This document shows positions 1 to 6,872 of a stretch of DNA of 16,649 nucleotides, piece by piece. The stretch covers positions 1-16,649 of the forward strand of contig JAAZLP010000469.1 in assembly GCA_012799265.1 (NCBI GenBank). The letters are read 5' to 3'. The notes under the pieces were generated by a model. That model was given only the letters and a program-made list of their open reading frames with translations. It ran no database searches and was not told where the DNA came from. This DNA is from Phyllobacteriaceae bacterium (GTDB taxonomy: Bacteria > Pseudomonadota > Alphaproteobacteria > Rhizobiales > Devosiaceae). Position 1 is the first letter of the stretch; each line of letters starts with the position of its first letter. A program made the translations under genes and the position numbers.

Positions 1-143
1 CTCCATGATCGGGCGACATCAATGAATCATGACTGCATCAAAGCCGCCAAGGGTTTTTGCGGACGTCCAGCTCAACCTTCCGGGCTTGACCCCGTTCGTC
101 CAGAAGTCATTCTGGGCCCCTCATAGTTGACCCAAGCGAGCCG
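1..143. other. Upstream region of the mscS-like gene, no gene seen
   Basis: I find no convincing coding region here. A 34-codon plus-strand frame (21-125) has no ribosome binding site and resembles nothing I know. An inverted repeat CCAGAA-GTCA-TTCTGG at 100-115 could form a short hairpin, but no T-run follows. TTGACC at 86-91 resembles a -35 box, but nothing at the right distance is a good -10. The end of a gene to the left of the window is not visible. Confidence 0.4.
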
Positions 144-2300
144 ATGCGTCTTCTCCTAGCTATCTTCCTGTCGCTGTTTCTTGTTTTGCCCGGCTTCGCA
201 CAGGAGGCCGCGAGCACAACCGCGCCGGCCGACGAACTGATCCGCATTCTCGAGGATGACACGGCCCGGGCCGAGCTGATCGAGCGCCTGCGTCAGGCAG
301 CGCCAACGGACGAGGCCGCAGCGGAGCCGGAGGTTCCTGCCCTCACCGATCTCAGCGTCGCGCGGCAGCTGGCTGAATATACGCGCAATGTAGCCGAGGG
401 CGCCTCTGCCACCATCCGCGGGCTGGGCGAGACTTTTGGCAATCTCCAGAATGCCTTTACCAACGGCGCCTCCGCCTCCAGCGCCGAGATCCGCGGTGTC
501 GCCATCAATATCGGCGTCCTCATGGTCGGGCTCTTCGGCAGCTTCTTCATTCTCCGCCTGATCACCACCGCCGTCGGCCATCGTGTTGCCGCGCGGGTTG
601 AAGGGCAGGGGATCTGGCCGCGGTTTGCCGCCCTGCTCGGTGCTATCCTGGTTGATGTGGGCAGCATCCTTATCGCCTGGGGCCTCGGCTATGTGATCGC
701 GCTCAATTCAGGCGTCCTGCCCAATGGCAGGATGGGCATCAACCAGTCGCTGCTGCTCAATGCCTTCCTCGTTGTGGAGGTCACCAAGCTCGCCTTCCGC
801 ATCGTGCTGGTGCCGCGCTTCCCGCCACTGCGCTTCCTGCCGGTGACGGACGACAATTCGGCCTATTGGTCCTTCTGGATCAGCCGGATCATTTCGCTGC
901 TCGGCTATACCTTCATGTTCGTCGCGCCGATGCTCAATTCCATCATCTCCACCGCCGCCGGCAATGCCGCGCAGGTCCTTGCGGTGGCGACGGCGGCGAT
1001 CATCGGCGTCGTCATCGTTCTCCAGAACAAGGACGATGTGCGCATCTGGCTCGTCGATCTCTCGCAACGCCATGATCGCGACGGGCTCTGGCGGCTCCTC
1101 GCCGTGCTCGGCCGATTCTGGCATCTCCTCGTGATCGGCTATCTCCTGACGCTGCTGATCGTCTGGTTCGCCAATCCGGTCGGTGCGCTGCCCTTCATGC
1201 TGGGCGCCACCTTCCAGTCGTTGATTGCCATCATTGTCGGCACGCTCATCGTCACCTTCATCAGCCGTTTCATGAGCACCGGCCTCAGCCTCCCCGAAGA
1301 TGTGCGCCAGCGCCTGCCGCTGCTGGAAGGACGTTTGCGGGCCTTTGTGCCGCGGGTGATGAATGTGGTCCGCTGGGTCGTTGTTGCCGGTGTCATTGTG
1401 GCAATCGGCCAGGCCTGGGGCTTCTTTGATTTCGCCGGCTGGATTGCCAGCGATGAAGGGCTCGCGGTCGCCGGTTCCGTGGTCTCCGCGGCGCTGATCG
1501 TCCTTGCGGCCATCGTGCTGCATGTCGTGGTCGGGTCCTGGGTCGAATATCGGCTCAATCCGAACAATGGCCGCGCCCCGACCTCGCGCGAAAAGACCCT
1601 GCTCAATCTCTTCAAGAACGCCTTCACCGTTGCGCTTGCGGTCTTCGGCACCATGCTGTCGCTGGCCCAGATCGGGGTCAACATCGCGCCGCTCCTTGCC
1701 GGTGCCGGTGTGGTGGGTCTGGCCATCGGTTTTGGTGCGCAGAAGCTCGTGCAGGACATCATCACCGGCATTTTCATCCAGTTCGAAAACATCATGAACG
1801 AGGGCGATACGGTTGAGGTGGCCGGACGCACGGGCGTTGTCGAACGCCTCACCATCCGCTCGGTCACCATTCGCGACATGAGCGGCACGGTCCATCTCAT
1901 TCCGTTCTCGACCGTGGATCAGGTCTCCAACATGATGCGCGGCTTCTCCTTCTATGTTTCAGAGGTTGAGATTGCCTATGACAGCGATATCGAGGCGGCC
2001 AAGCAGGCCATGCGCGACGCTTTCGAGATGGTGATGGAAAAGCCCGAATTCCGCGAGGTCATCCTCGATGATCTCGATCTGCCGGGCCTCATCGCCATCA
2101 CCCCGACTTCGGTCCGTCTCCGCTCCCGCATCAAGGCTCTGGCGGGCAAGCAATGGGGGGCAGGGCGCTATTATAGCGAAGTGTTGATGCGTCTCTTTGC
2201 CGAGCGCGGCATCTCCTCGCCGACGCCGAGGGTCAAATATGTCCCCGGCGCGACGCCCGATCAGGCGCAATTGCCCAACATTGGGGACGAGCCCGCCTGA
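144..2300 (+). CDS. Large mechanosensitive ion channel, MscS family (YbiO-like)
   Basis: This is an inner-membrane channel that opens under membrane tension and lets solutes out during osmotic downshock. The 718-residue product starts with a cleavable signal peptide (residues 1-20, ending GFAQ), followed by a periplasmic helical stretch (about 25-110). Many hydrophobic segments then follow between about 117 and 545. The hallmark MscS pore helix lies at about 513-545 (LLAGAGVVGLAIGFGAQ, Gly/Ala-rich), followed by the beta domain with NEGDTVEVAGRTGVVE at 552-567 and a cytoplasmic alpha/beta domain to about 700. This size and layout fit the long, moderate-conductance YbiO type (741 residues in E. 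coli) rather than the 286-residue MscS. The start is the first ATG that gives a full signal peptide; the ribosome binding site is weak (GCGAG). It appears to be a single-gene unit, 129 bases ahead of the transglycosylase. Family assignment is firm; the exact subfamily is less certain. Confidence 0.93.
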   Translation: MRLLLAIFLSLFLVLPGFAQEAASTTAPADELIRILEDDTARAELIERLRQAAPTDEAAAEPEVPALTDLSVARQLAEYTRNVAEGASATIRGLGETFGNLQNAFTNGASASSAEIRGVAINIGVLMVGLFGSFFILRLITTAVGHRVAARVEGQGIWPRFAALLGAILVDVGSILIAWGLGYVIALNSGVLPNGRMGINQSLLLNAFLVVEVTKLAFRIVLVPRFPPLRFLPVTDDNSAYWSFWISRIISLLGYTFMFVAPMLNSIISTAAGNAAQVLAVATAAIIGVVIVLQNKDDVRIWLVDLSQRHDRDGLWRLLAVLGRFWHLLVIGYLLTLLIVWFANPVGALPFMLGATFQSLIAIIVGTLIVTFISRFMSTGLSLPEDVRQRLPLLEGRLRAFVPRVMNVVRWVVVAGVIVAIGQAWGFFDFAGWIASDEGLAVAGSVVSAALIVLAAIVLHVVVGSWVEYRLNPNNGRAPTSREKTLLNLFKNAFTVALAVFGTMLSLAQIGVNIAPLLAGAGVVGLAIGFGAQKLVQDIITGIFIQFENIMNEGDTVEVAGRTGVVERLTIRSVTIRDMSGTVHLIPFSTVDQVSNMMRGFSFYVSEVEIAYDSDIEAAKQAMRDAFEMVMEKPEFREVILDDLDLPGLIAITPTSVRLRSRIKALAGKQWGAGRYYSEVLMRLFAERGISSPTPRVKYVPGATPDQAQLPNIGDEPA

Positions 2301-2329
2301 ATTATTCGTGATCCGGAACGGGGTTTGCC

Positions 2330-2344
2330 TTAAGGCGATCTTAA
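2330..2344 (+). promoter_or_regulatory. Candidate CtrA box upstream of the lytic transglycosylase
   Basis: TTAA at 2330-2333 and TTAA at 2341-2344 are separated by exactly seven bases, the spacing of the alphaproteobacterial CtrA site (TTAA-N7-TTAA). A third TTAA lies at 2354-2357. The left half lies within the palindrome GCCTTAAGGC (2327-2336). The site is 86 bases ahead of the transglycosylase start. The motif is seen in the sequence; binding by CtrA is inferred. Confidence 0.4.
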
Positions 2345-2429
2345 TCGGGTGCGTTAATTATTTGCTACGCGCGCCACGAGCATTGCTGGCGCCGCCGTGA
2401 ATTTGTCCGCGCGTATCACGAGGCCCGAC

Positions 2430-3644
2430 ATGACCCTATCTGTCCCCCGTTCTGTCCGTCGCCCCGCTCTCCGGGCCGCTGCCCTGGCGCTTGTCGTCAG
2501 CATGGCCGCGAGCCTGCCCGCCTTTGCCGATACGGCCAGCTTTGTGCGCAGCCTCTGGGCTGATGCCGAGCGCAATGGCGTCAGCCGCCAGGTATTCGAG
2601 ACCGCCTTTGCTGGCTACAGCCCCAGTTCCAAGCTCATGGAGCTGACGCGCAAGCAGCCCGAATTCTCCCAGACCGTGCAGCAATATGTCGAAAAGCGTA
2701 TCACCGATGCGCAGGCGGCCAAGGGCCGGGCCATGCGCCAGGAATGGGCGCAGACGCTGGGCGGCGCGCAGCAGCGCTATGGCGTCCAGCCTGAGGTGGT
2801 GCTGGCGATCTGGGGCATGGAAACCAATTTCGGCGGCTTCATGGGCGGCAACAATACCATCCATGCGCTCGCCACCCTCACCCAGAACAATTATCGCACC
2901 GACTTCTTCCGCAAGGAATTGCTGACCGCCCTGCGCATCCTCACCGAGGGGCATATTTCGCCCAATGCCATGGTCGGTTCATGGGCCGGTGCCATGGGCC
3001 ATACCCAGTTCATGCCGACAAGCTTCCAGCGCTATGCGGTCGACTATAATGGCGACGGGCGCAAGGATATCTGGAATTCGGTCCCCGACGCGCTCGGCTC
3101 CACCGCCAATTATCTCAAGAGCCATGGCTGGCGTCCGGGCGAAACCTGGGGCTATGAGATCAAGCTGCCGCAGGGCTTCAATTTTGCCCAGGCGCGGCAG
3201 ATGGAAAAGGCCCCGATCAGCCAGTGGCAGGCCATGGGGATCACGCGTGTTTCGGGTCGCGACTTCCCGCGCCCCGGCGACATGGCGCGGCTCTATATGC
3301 CGGCTGGCGCCAAGGGCCCGGCCTTCCTGCTGCTGCCGAACTTTGATGTCATCAAGCGCTATAACAATTCAGACAGCTACGCTCTGGCCGTCGGCCATCT
3401 GGCCGACCGGATCATCGGCGGCGGCTCATTCGCGACGCCCTGGCCGGCAGGCGACTACGCGCTCAACAATGATCAGCGCACCCAGCTGCAGGCCCTGCTC
3501 AATCGCGCCGGTTTTGATACCGGCACGCCGGACGGCGTTGTCGGCCCCAAGACTCGCGCCGCCGTCATGGCCTATCAGCAGGCGGCAGGCCTGCCGGCCG
3601 ATGGGCACATTTCCGGCCTCCTTTACGATCGCCTGCGTCGCTGA
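2430..3644 (+). CDS. Lytic murein transglycosylase, MltB type (SLT_2) with peptidoglycan-binding domain
   Basis: This secreted enzyme cleaves the MurNAc-GlcNAc bond of peptidoglycan and leaves 1,6-anhydro-MurNAc ends. The 404-residue product has a signal peptide (1-33, ending AFA), an SLT_2 domain (about 35-335) and a C-terminal PG_binding_1 domain (about 343-400, with TPDGVVGPKTRAAVMAYQ). The catalytic acid is Glu131 in WGMETNFG, matching Glu162 of E. coli MltB, and the conserved GSWAGAMGHTQFMPTSF block is at 183-199. There is no lipobox, so it is a soluble periplasmic form. I chose the ATG at 2430 because AGG sits seven bases upstream and it gives a compact signal peptide. A GTG at 2397 would add 11 residues but has no ribosome binding site. 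A CtrA-like box lies upstream. Without comparison I cannot assign the exact Mlt subgroup. Confidence 0.92.
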   Translation: MTLSVPRSVRRPALRAAALALVVSMAASLPAFADTASFVRSLWADAERNGVSRQVFETAFAGYSPSSKLMELTRKQPEFSQTVQQYVEKRITDAQAAKGRAMRQEWAQTLGGAQQRYGVQPEVVLAIWGMETNFGGFMGGNNTIHALATLTQNNYRTDFFRKELLTALRILTEGHISPNAMVGSWAGAMGHTQFMPTSFQRYAVDYNGDGRKDIWNSVPDALGSTANYLKSHGWRPGETWGYEIKLPQGFNFAQARQMEKAPISQWQAMGITRVSGRDFPRPGDMARLYMPAGAKGPAFLLLPNFDVIKRYNNSDSYALAVGHLADRIIGGGSFATPWPAGDYALNNDQRTQLQALLNRAGFDTGTPDGVVGPKTRAAVMAYQQAAGLPADGHISGLLYDRLRR

Positions 3645-3652
3645 TTTGTGAA

Positions 3653-3686
3653 GCGCCCGGGCGATCACAAGACCCGCCGCGGGCGC
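3653..3686 (+). terminator. GC-rich hairpin after the transglycosylase gene
   Basis: The arms GCGCCCG+GGCG (3653-3663) and CGCC+G+CGGGCGC (3675-3686) pair over 11 bases with one bulged G, around an 11-base loop. The hairpin starts nine bases after the stop codon. No T-run follows, so it may act as a weak or factor-assisted terminator or a 3'-end stabiliser. Confidence 0.4.
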
Positions 3687-3691
3687 CAGAA

Positions 3692-3710
3692 TTAACCTCT
3701 GCTTAACCAT
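3692..3710 (+). promoter_or_regulatory. Candidate CtrA box, perfect match
   Basis: TTAA (3692-3695), seven bases, then TTAACCAT (3703-3710) match both known CtrA consensus forms, TTAA-N7-TTAAC and TTAACCAT. The box is in the 220-base gap between the transglycosylase and the secreted hydrolase, 154 bases before the hydrolase start. The match is direct; the regulatory role and the target gene are inferred. Confidence 0.5.
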
Positions 3711-3738
3711 CCTGGTTCAGGCTCGGGGGGCTTAAGTA

Positions 3739-3779
3739 GAGGGCAGGTCCGCGACCGTTATTCGGCGCCGCCTGCCCTC
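3739..3779. repeat. Perfect 9-base inverted repeat in the intergenic region
   Basis: GAGGGCAGG (3739-3747) and CCTGCCCTC (3771-3779) are perfect reverse complements separated by 23 bases. The spacer contains the smaller palindrome CGGCGCCG. This lies in the probable leader region of the downstream hydrolase (start 3865). It could be an operator or a leader RNA stem; no T-run follows on either strand. Confidence 0.45.
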
Positions 3780-3864
3780 GCCCATTTCAGCGTCATATTC
3801 TGTCCGGCTTTGATCTCTATGGATTGAGGCAAGGCCTAAACTCCAAACCGAAGCATTTCCTCCC

Positions 3865-4860
3865 ATGAATGCCATACGACGCGTGCTCTCTGCAGTGGCG
3901 CTGTTTGCCCTGCTCGTCCCCAATGCCGCCCATGCGGTCTCGATGATGGATCCCTTCAACGTGCCGCCCGCCATGGACGCCGGCACCGCGAAAGTGGGCG
4001 ACGGCATCGCCTATGCTGACGGTCCGCGCCACAAGCTCGACGTCTATGCGCCCGAGCAGCGGGGCGAGCCGGCCCCAGTGGTGTTCTTCATCTATGGTGG
4101 TGGCTGGAGCCGCGGCGATCGCGCGGACTATCAGTTTGTCGGCCGCGCTCTGGCTTCACGTGGCTTCGTTACGGTCATCGCCGACTACCGGCTGGTGCCG
4201 GAAGTGCGTTATCCGGACTTTCTCTATGACAGTGCCGGCGCGCTTCGGTGGGTGCAGGACAATATCGCCAATTATGGTGGCGACCCCAAGCGCCTCTTCC
4301 TCGCGGGCCACTCGGCCGGCGCCTATAATGCGGTCATGCTCTCGCTCGACCCGACCTTTCTGGCCGAGTTCGGCGTGACCATGCCGATCCTGGGCGTTGC
4401 GGCGCTGTCTGGCCCCTATGACTTCTACCCCTTCGAATATCACGAAGTGAAGGAAGCCTTTGGCTATGCGCCCAATCCGGAAGGGACGCAGCCGGTCAAC
4501 CTCATCTCGGCCAATGCGCCGCCCATGTATCTGGCGACCGGCACCAGCGACCCGATCGTGCGCATGCAGAATACCGAGCGCTTCGCTGATCAGTTGCGGG
4601 CGCGCGGCGTCTGGGTGACGACGCAATATTATGAAGGCTTCGGCCATATGGAGCCGGTCATCGCCATGGGCGCACTCTGGCGTTGGCGCATGCCGGTTCT
4701 CGATGACATGGTCGGCTTCTTCCAGCGCTTCGGCGCTTTCCCCAATGGGGCCTATGTCGCAATTGCCCCCGATGAGCCGGAAATGCTGCCAGACTCCGTC
4801 ATGCCGACTGACGAGATTGTCCGCCAGCTTAACGCAATGTTCCAGCAGATCGAGGACTAG
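3865..4860 (+). CDS. Secreted alpha/beta hydrolase (carboxylesterase, HSL/BD-FAE-like)
   Basis: This is a probable periplasmic serine esterase. The 331-residue product begins with a signal peptide (about 1-24, ending AAHA). The nucleophile is Ser150 in GHSAG, with candidate acid Asp229 in GTSDP and His261 in GFGHME, which gives a complete triad in the right order. The oxyanion-hole motif is YGGGW at 77-81, where family members normally have HGGG. ADYRLVP (106-112) and the WVQDNIANYGGDP segment (129-141) are typical of hormone-sensitive-lipase-like and kynurenine formamidase-like (BD-FAE) enzymes. I see no ribosome binding site before the ATG, though the signal peptide supports this start. The substrate is unknown. 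It follows a CtrA-like box and an inverted repeat and is probably transcribed on its own. Confidence 0.85.
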   Translation: MNAIRRVLSAVALFALLVPNAAHAVSMMDPFNVPPAMDAGTAKVGDGIAYADGPRHKLDVYAPEQRGEPAPVVFFIYGGGWSRGDRADYQFVGRALASRGFVTVIADYRLVPEVRYPDFLYDSAGALRWVQDNIANYGGDPKRLFLAGHSAGAYNAVMLSLDPTFLAEFGVTMPILGVAALSGPYDFYPFEYHEVKEAFGYAPNPEGTQPVNLISANAPPMYLATGTSDPIVRMQNTERFADQLRARGVWVTTQYYEGFGHMEPVIAMGALWRWRMPVLDDMVGFFQRFGAFPNGAYVAIAPDEPEMLPDSVMPTDEIVRQLNAMFQQIED

Positions 4861-4903
4861 CGAGCATCTGGGCGGCGGTCGGGAATCGTCCTAGCCTTCG
4901 GCC

Positions 4904-5515
4904 ATGAGCGATCATCTCCGCTATGCCAATGTCAGTGCTGAAACGCAGCAACTCGCCCTGACAGAGATGCTGCGCAGTCAGCCCCATATCATGGCTATCC
5001 TGAAAGGGATGAACGAGCTCGGCCTGTCAGATCCGCTATTGGGATCGGGCGCCATCTACAACACCGTATGGAACCTGCTTACCGGGCGGGAGCCTCTCAC
5101 CGGCATCAAGGATGCCGATGTGGTTTATTTTGATGGCGCCGATCTGAGCTACGAGGCCGAGGACGCGGTTATACAACGGTGTTCCGTCTATTTCGCGGAC
5201 CTGCCCATTCCGGTTGAAGTGCGCAATCAGGCGCGGGTGCATCTGTGGTTTCCTCAGAAGTTCGGCATGGCCTGTCCGCAGCTGAAGCGCAGCGCCGATA
5301 TGATGCTTTACTATGCCACCAAGACCCATGCAGTGGCGGCCCGTCTCGAGCCAGATGGAGAAATCTCCATCCATGCCCCTTTCGGGCTGGCCGACATGTT
5401 TGCCTTTCGCGTCACGCCCAATCCGGCGCTCGACAACCGTCGGACCCATCACGAAAAGGCCGCACGGGCGCGGCTGATCTGGCCTGAACTCGAGATCGTC
5501 CCCTGGCCCGACTAG
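4904..5515 (+). CDS. Nucleotidyltransferase-like protein, NTP_transf_6 family
   Basis: The 203-residue cytoplasmic protein carries the marks of the NTP_transf_6 (DUF925) family, related to polymerase-beta-type nucleotidyltransferases. These are GSGAIYNTVW at 47-56, IKDADVVYFD at 68-77 (acidic pair Asp70 and Asp72, with Asp77), and VRNQARVHLWF at 106-116. The C-terminal APFGLADMFAFRVTPNP (158-174) is also conserved in the family. The substrate and cellular role are not established for this family. It starts 43 bases after the hydrolase stop, with no clear ribosome binding site. Its TAG stop overlaps the stop of the VOC gene on the other strand through a shared CTAG. Confidence 0.82.
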   Translation: MSDHLRYANVSAETQQLALTEMLRSQPHIMAILKGMNELGLSDPLLGSGAIYNTVWNLLTGREPLTGIKDADVVYFDGADLSYEAEDAVIQRCSVYFADLPIPVEVRNQARVHLWFPQKFGMACPQLKRSADMMLYYATKTHAVAARLEPDGEISIHAPFGLADMFAFRVTPNPALDNRRTHHEKAARARLIWPELEIVPWPD

Positions 5516-5925
5516 GCACCCGGTTCGATCACCACGGAGGGAGCCGACCGACGGTTTGGCCCGTGGAACACCGCTTCGATATTGTTGCCGTCCGGGTCAA
5601 TGACAAAGCAGGCGTAATAGCCGGGGTGGTAATGGCGCGGGCCGGGCGCACCATTGTCCGTGCCGCCATGCGCCAGAGCCGCCTTGTAGAAGGCGTCGAC
5701 AGTTTCTTGGTCCTTGGCCTGGAAGGCCAGGTGCACATGGCTGGGCACGGTCTTCGCATCCGCCGCATCGACGAAGAGCTCATCGATCTGGAACCAGCCA
5801 TCGCCCTTGGCGGTAATGGGGATGCCGAGAACGGCCAGGGCATTCTCGTAGAAATAGCGGGTGGTCGCCACGTTGCGCGCGCGCAGGTGGATATGGTCGA
5901 TCAGCCGACCGGTATGAAAAGCCAT
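5512..5925 (-). CDS. VOC-family protein (glyoxalase/bleomycin-resistance/dioxygenase fold)
   Basis: The 137-residue protein has the two beta-alpha-beta-beta-beta halves of the vicinal oxygen chelate fold. It begins IDHIHLRARNVATTRYFYENAL, and the second half ends FVIDPDGNNIEAVFHG. His11 or His13, His63 or His65 and Glu117 are placed like metal ligands. Families with this fold include glyoxalase I, fosfomycin or bleomycin resistance proteins and extradiol dioxygenases; sequence alone does not tell me which. A GAGG ribosome binding site lies seven bases before the ATG. The gene follows the bfr terminator on the same strand, so it probably has its own promoter in the 79-base gap or is read by leak-through. 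Its stop is shared with the convergent nucleotidyltransferase gene. Confidence 0.85.
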   Translation of the reverse strand: MAFHTGRLIDHIHLRARNVATTRYFYENALAVLGIPITAKGDGWFQIDELFVDAADAKTVPSHVHLAFQAKDQETVDAFYKAALAHGGTDNGAPGPRHYHPGYYACFVIDPDGNNIEAVFHGPNRRSAPSVVIEPGA

Positions 5926-5950
5926 TTCTCTTCCTCAATGGATCAATGCA

Positions 5951-5983
5951 AAATGAAAACGCCCGGAAGCATGTTCCGGGCGT
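5951..5983 (-). terminator. Intrinsic terminator of the bfd-bfr operon
   Basis: Two perfect 10-base arms (ACGCCCGGAA at 5959-5968 and TTCCGGGCGT at 5974-5983) enclose a five-base loop. Read on the minus strand, the hairpin is followed by TTTTCATTT, a good U-rich tail. It starts 21 bases beyond the bfr stop codon. This is the clearest intrinsic terminator in the window. Confidence 0.85.
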
Positions 5984-6004
5984 GTGTCAGAATTTGGCGG
6001 TAGC

Positions 6005-6490
6005 CTATTCGGCCTGATCGGCCGAGACAGCGTTGAGCTGTCCATATTTTTCGACACCGATCTTTTCGAGCAGTTCGAGCTGGGTTTCGAGGAAGTCGAT
6101 ATGACCTTCCTCGTCGGTCAGCAGCTCTTCAAAAAGGTTCTTGGAAACATAGTCGCCAAGCTGCTCGCAGAGTTCGCGGCTGGCCTTGTAGGCGGCGCGG
6201 GCGTCATATTCGCCGGCGAGATCGGCTTCCAGAACTTCCTTGATGTTCTGGCCGATGCGCAGGGGCGCGACGCGCTGAAGATTGGGATGACCTTCGAGGA
6301 AGATGATGCGCTCGATCAGCTTGTCAGCGTGATGCATCTCTTCGATGGATTCGGCACGTTCCTTGGCGGCCAGCTTCTTGTAGCCCCAATCGTCGAGGAG
6401 ACGATAGTGAACCCAGTACTGGTTGACCGCACCTAGCTCGAGGAAGAGGGCTTCGTTAAGCCGCTCGATGACCTGTGCTTCGCCTTTCAC
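6005..6490 (-). CDS. bfr: Bacterioferritin
   Basis: This is the subunit of a 24-meric haem-containing cytoplasmic cage that oxidises Fe(II) and stores Fe(III). Counting from the GTG at 6490, all di-iron ligands fall at the E. coli Bfr positions: Glu18, Glu51, His54, Glu94, Glu127 and His130. The haem-binding Met52 is also present. The 161-residue length is standard. I prefer the GTG at 6490 because it gives the family's usual MKG(D/E) beginning and has GGAG six bases upstream. An in-frame ATG at 6502 would add four residues but has no well-spaced ribosome binding site. The start lies inside the 3' end of bfd, which points to translational coupling. A strong terminator follows. Confidence 0.95.
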   Translation of the reverse strand: MKGEAQVIERLNEALFLELGAVNQYWVHYRLLDDWGYKKLAAKERAESIEEMHHADKLIERIIFLEGHPNLQRVAPLRIGQNIKEVLEADLAGEYDARAAYKASRELCEQLGDYVSKNLFEELLTDEEGHIDFLETQLELLEKIGVEKYGQLNAVSADQAE

Positions 6491-6767
6491 GACGGACTCC
6501 ATTCCCTTGTTTTTTGAGCTTCTCTAGCCCGGTCTGGAGCGTGACCAGCTCAGCGGGCTCGATAGCTTGCTGTGCGTGGTAATTTTCAGTGACCCGCACG
6601 ATAATGTCCACCACATTCGGTACGCAGCCGGAACATTTCGCGCGACGGTTCAGTTCCGCGTAAACCTTGGCAGGGACAACCAATTGCCAAGGATCAGCCT
6701 TCAGCAGATCGAGAACAATGTCCTCGATCTCTTTGGACGTGATCATGTTGCACTGGCAGACAAGCAT
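6456..6767 (-). CDS. bfd: Bacterioferritin-associated ferredoxin (BFD-type [2Fe-2S] protein)
   Basis: In studied bacteria, Bfd docks on bacterioferritin and passes it electrons to release stored iron. The four cluster cysteines are present in the family pattern: Cys4 and Cys6 (CQC) and Cys45 and Cys48 (CSGC). The core domain covers about residues 1-60. At 103 residues the protein is longer than E. coli Bfd (64). The extra tail is helical to about 85 and then basic and Arg-rich (GVRRERRSTGHRAA), and the last 12 codons lie over the ribosome binding site and first codons of bfr. No clear ribosome binding site precedes the ATG. It is the first gene of the two-gene operon, with a promoter just upstream. 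Confidence 0.9.
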   Translation of the reverse strand: MLVCQCNMITSKEIEDIVLDLLKADPWQLVVPAKVYAELNRRAKCSGCVPNVVDIIVRVTENYHAQQAIEPAELVTLQTGLEKLKKQGNGVRRERRSTGHRAA

Positions 6768-6802
6768 AATTCAGGGGCCGACAGGTGGTCTCAACGGAGC
6801 GG

Positions 6803-6831
6803 AATAAACGCCTTTGATATATGATTGTCAA
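6803..6831 (-). promoter_or_regulatory. Sigma-70-like promoter of bfd-bfr
   Basis: Read on the minus strand, a perfect -35 box TTGACA (6831-6826) is followed by a 17-base spacer and TTTATT (6808-6803) as a plausible -10. Transcription would start near 6796, about 29 bases before bfd. The -35 box lies within an imperfect dyad, TTGA-N10-TCAA (6814-6831), which may be a repressor site. No canonical Irr box is present. Confidence 0.5.
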
Positions 6832-6851
6832 CGTCAGAAATTACCAGTCTT

Positions 6852-6872
6852 GCCCCGCTCAGGCAGCGGGGC
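6852..6872 (-). terminator. Hairpin across the ridA stop codon
   Basis: Perfect 8-base arms (GCCCCGCT at 6852-6859 and AGCGGGGC at 6865-6872) enclose a five-base loop and overlap the last codons and stop of the RidA gene. No U-run follows on the minus strand, so termination is possible but not secure. It lies upstream of the bfd promoter and could shield it from read-through. Confidence 0.35.

Noticed and set aside
21..125. 34-codon open frame at the left end
   Set aside because: No ribosome binding site and no recognisable sequence; short frames like this are expected by chance.
708..1895. 395-codon open frame antisense to the mscS-like gene
   Set aside because: It is rich in His, Asp, Arg and Glu as expected for the mirror of hydrophobic GC-rich codons, has no domain, and the opposite strand is a clear MscS protein.
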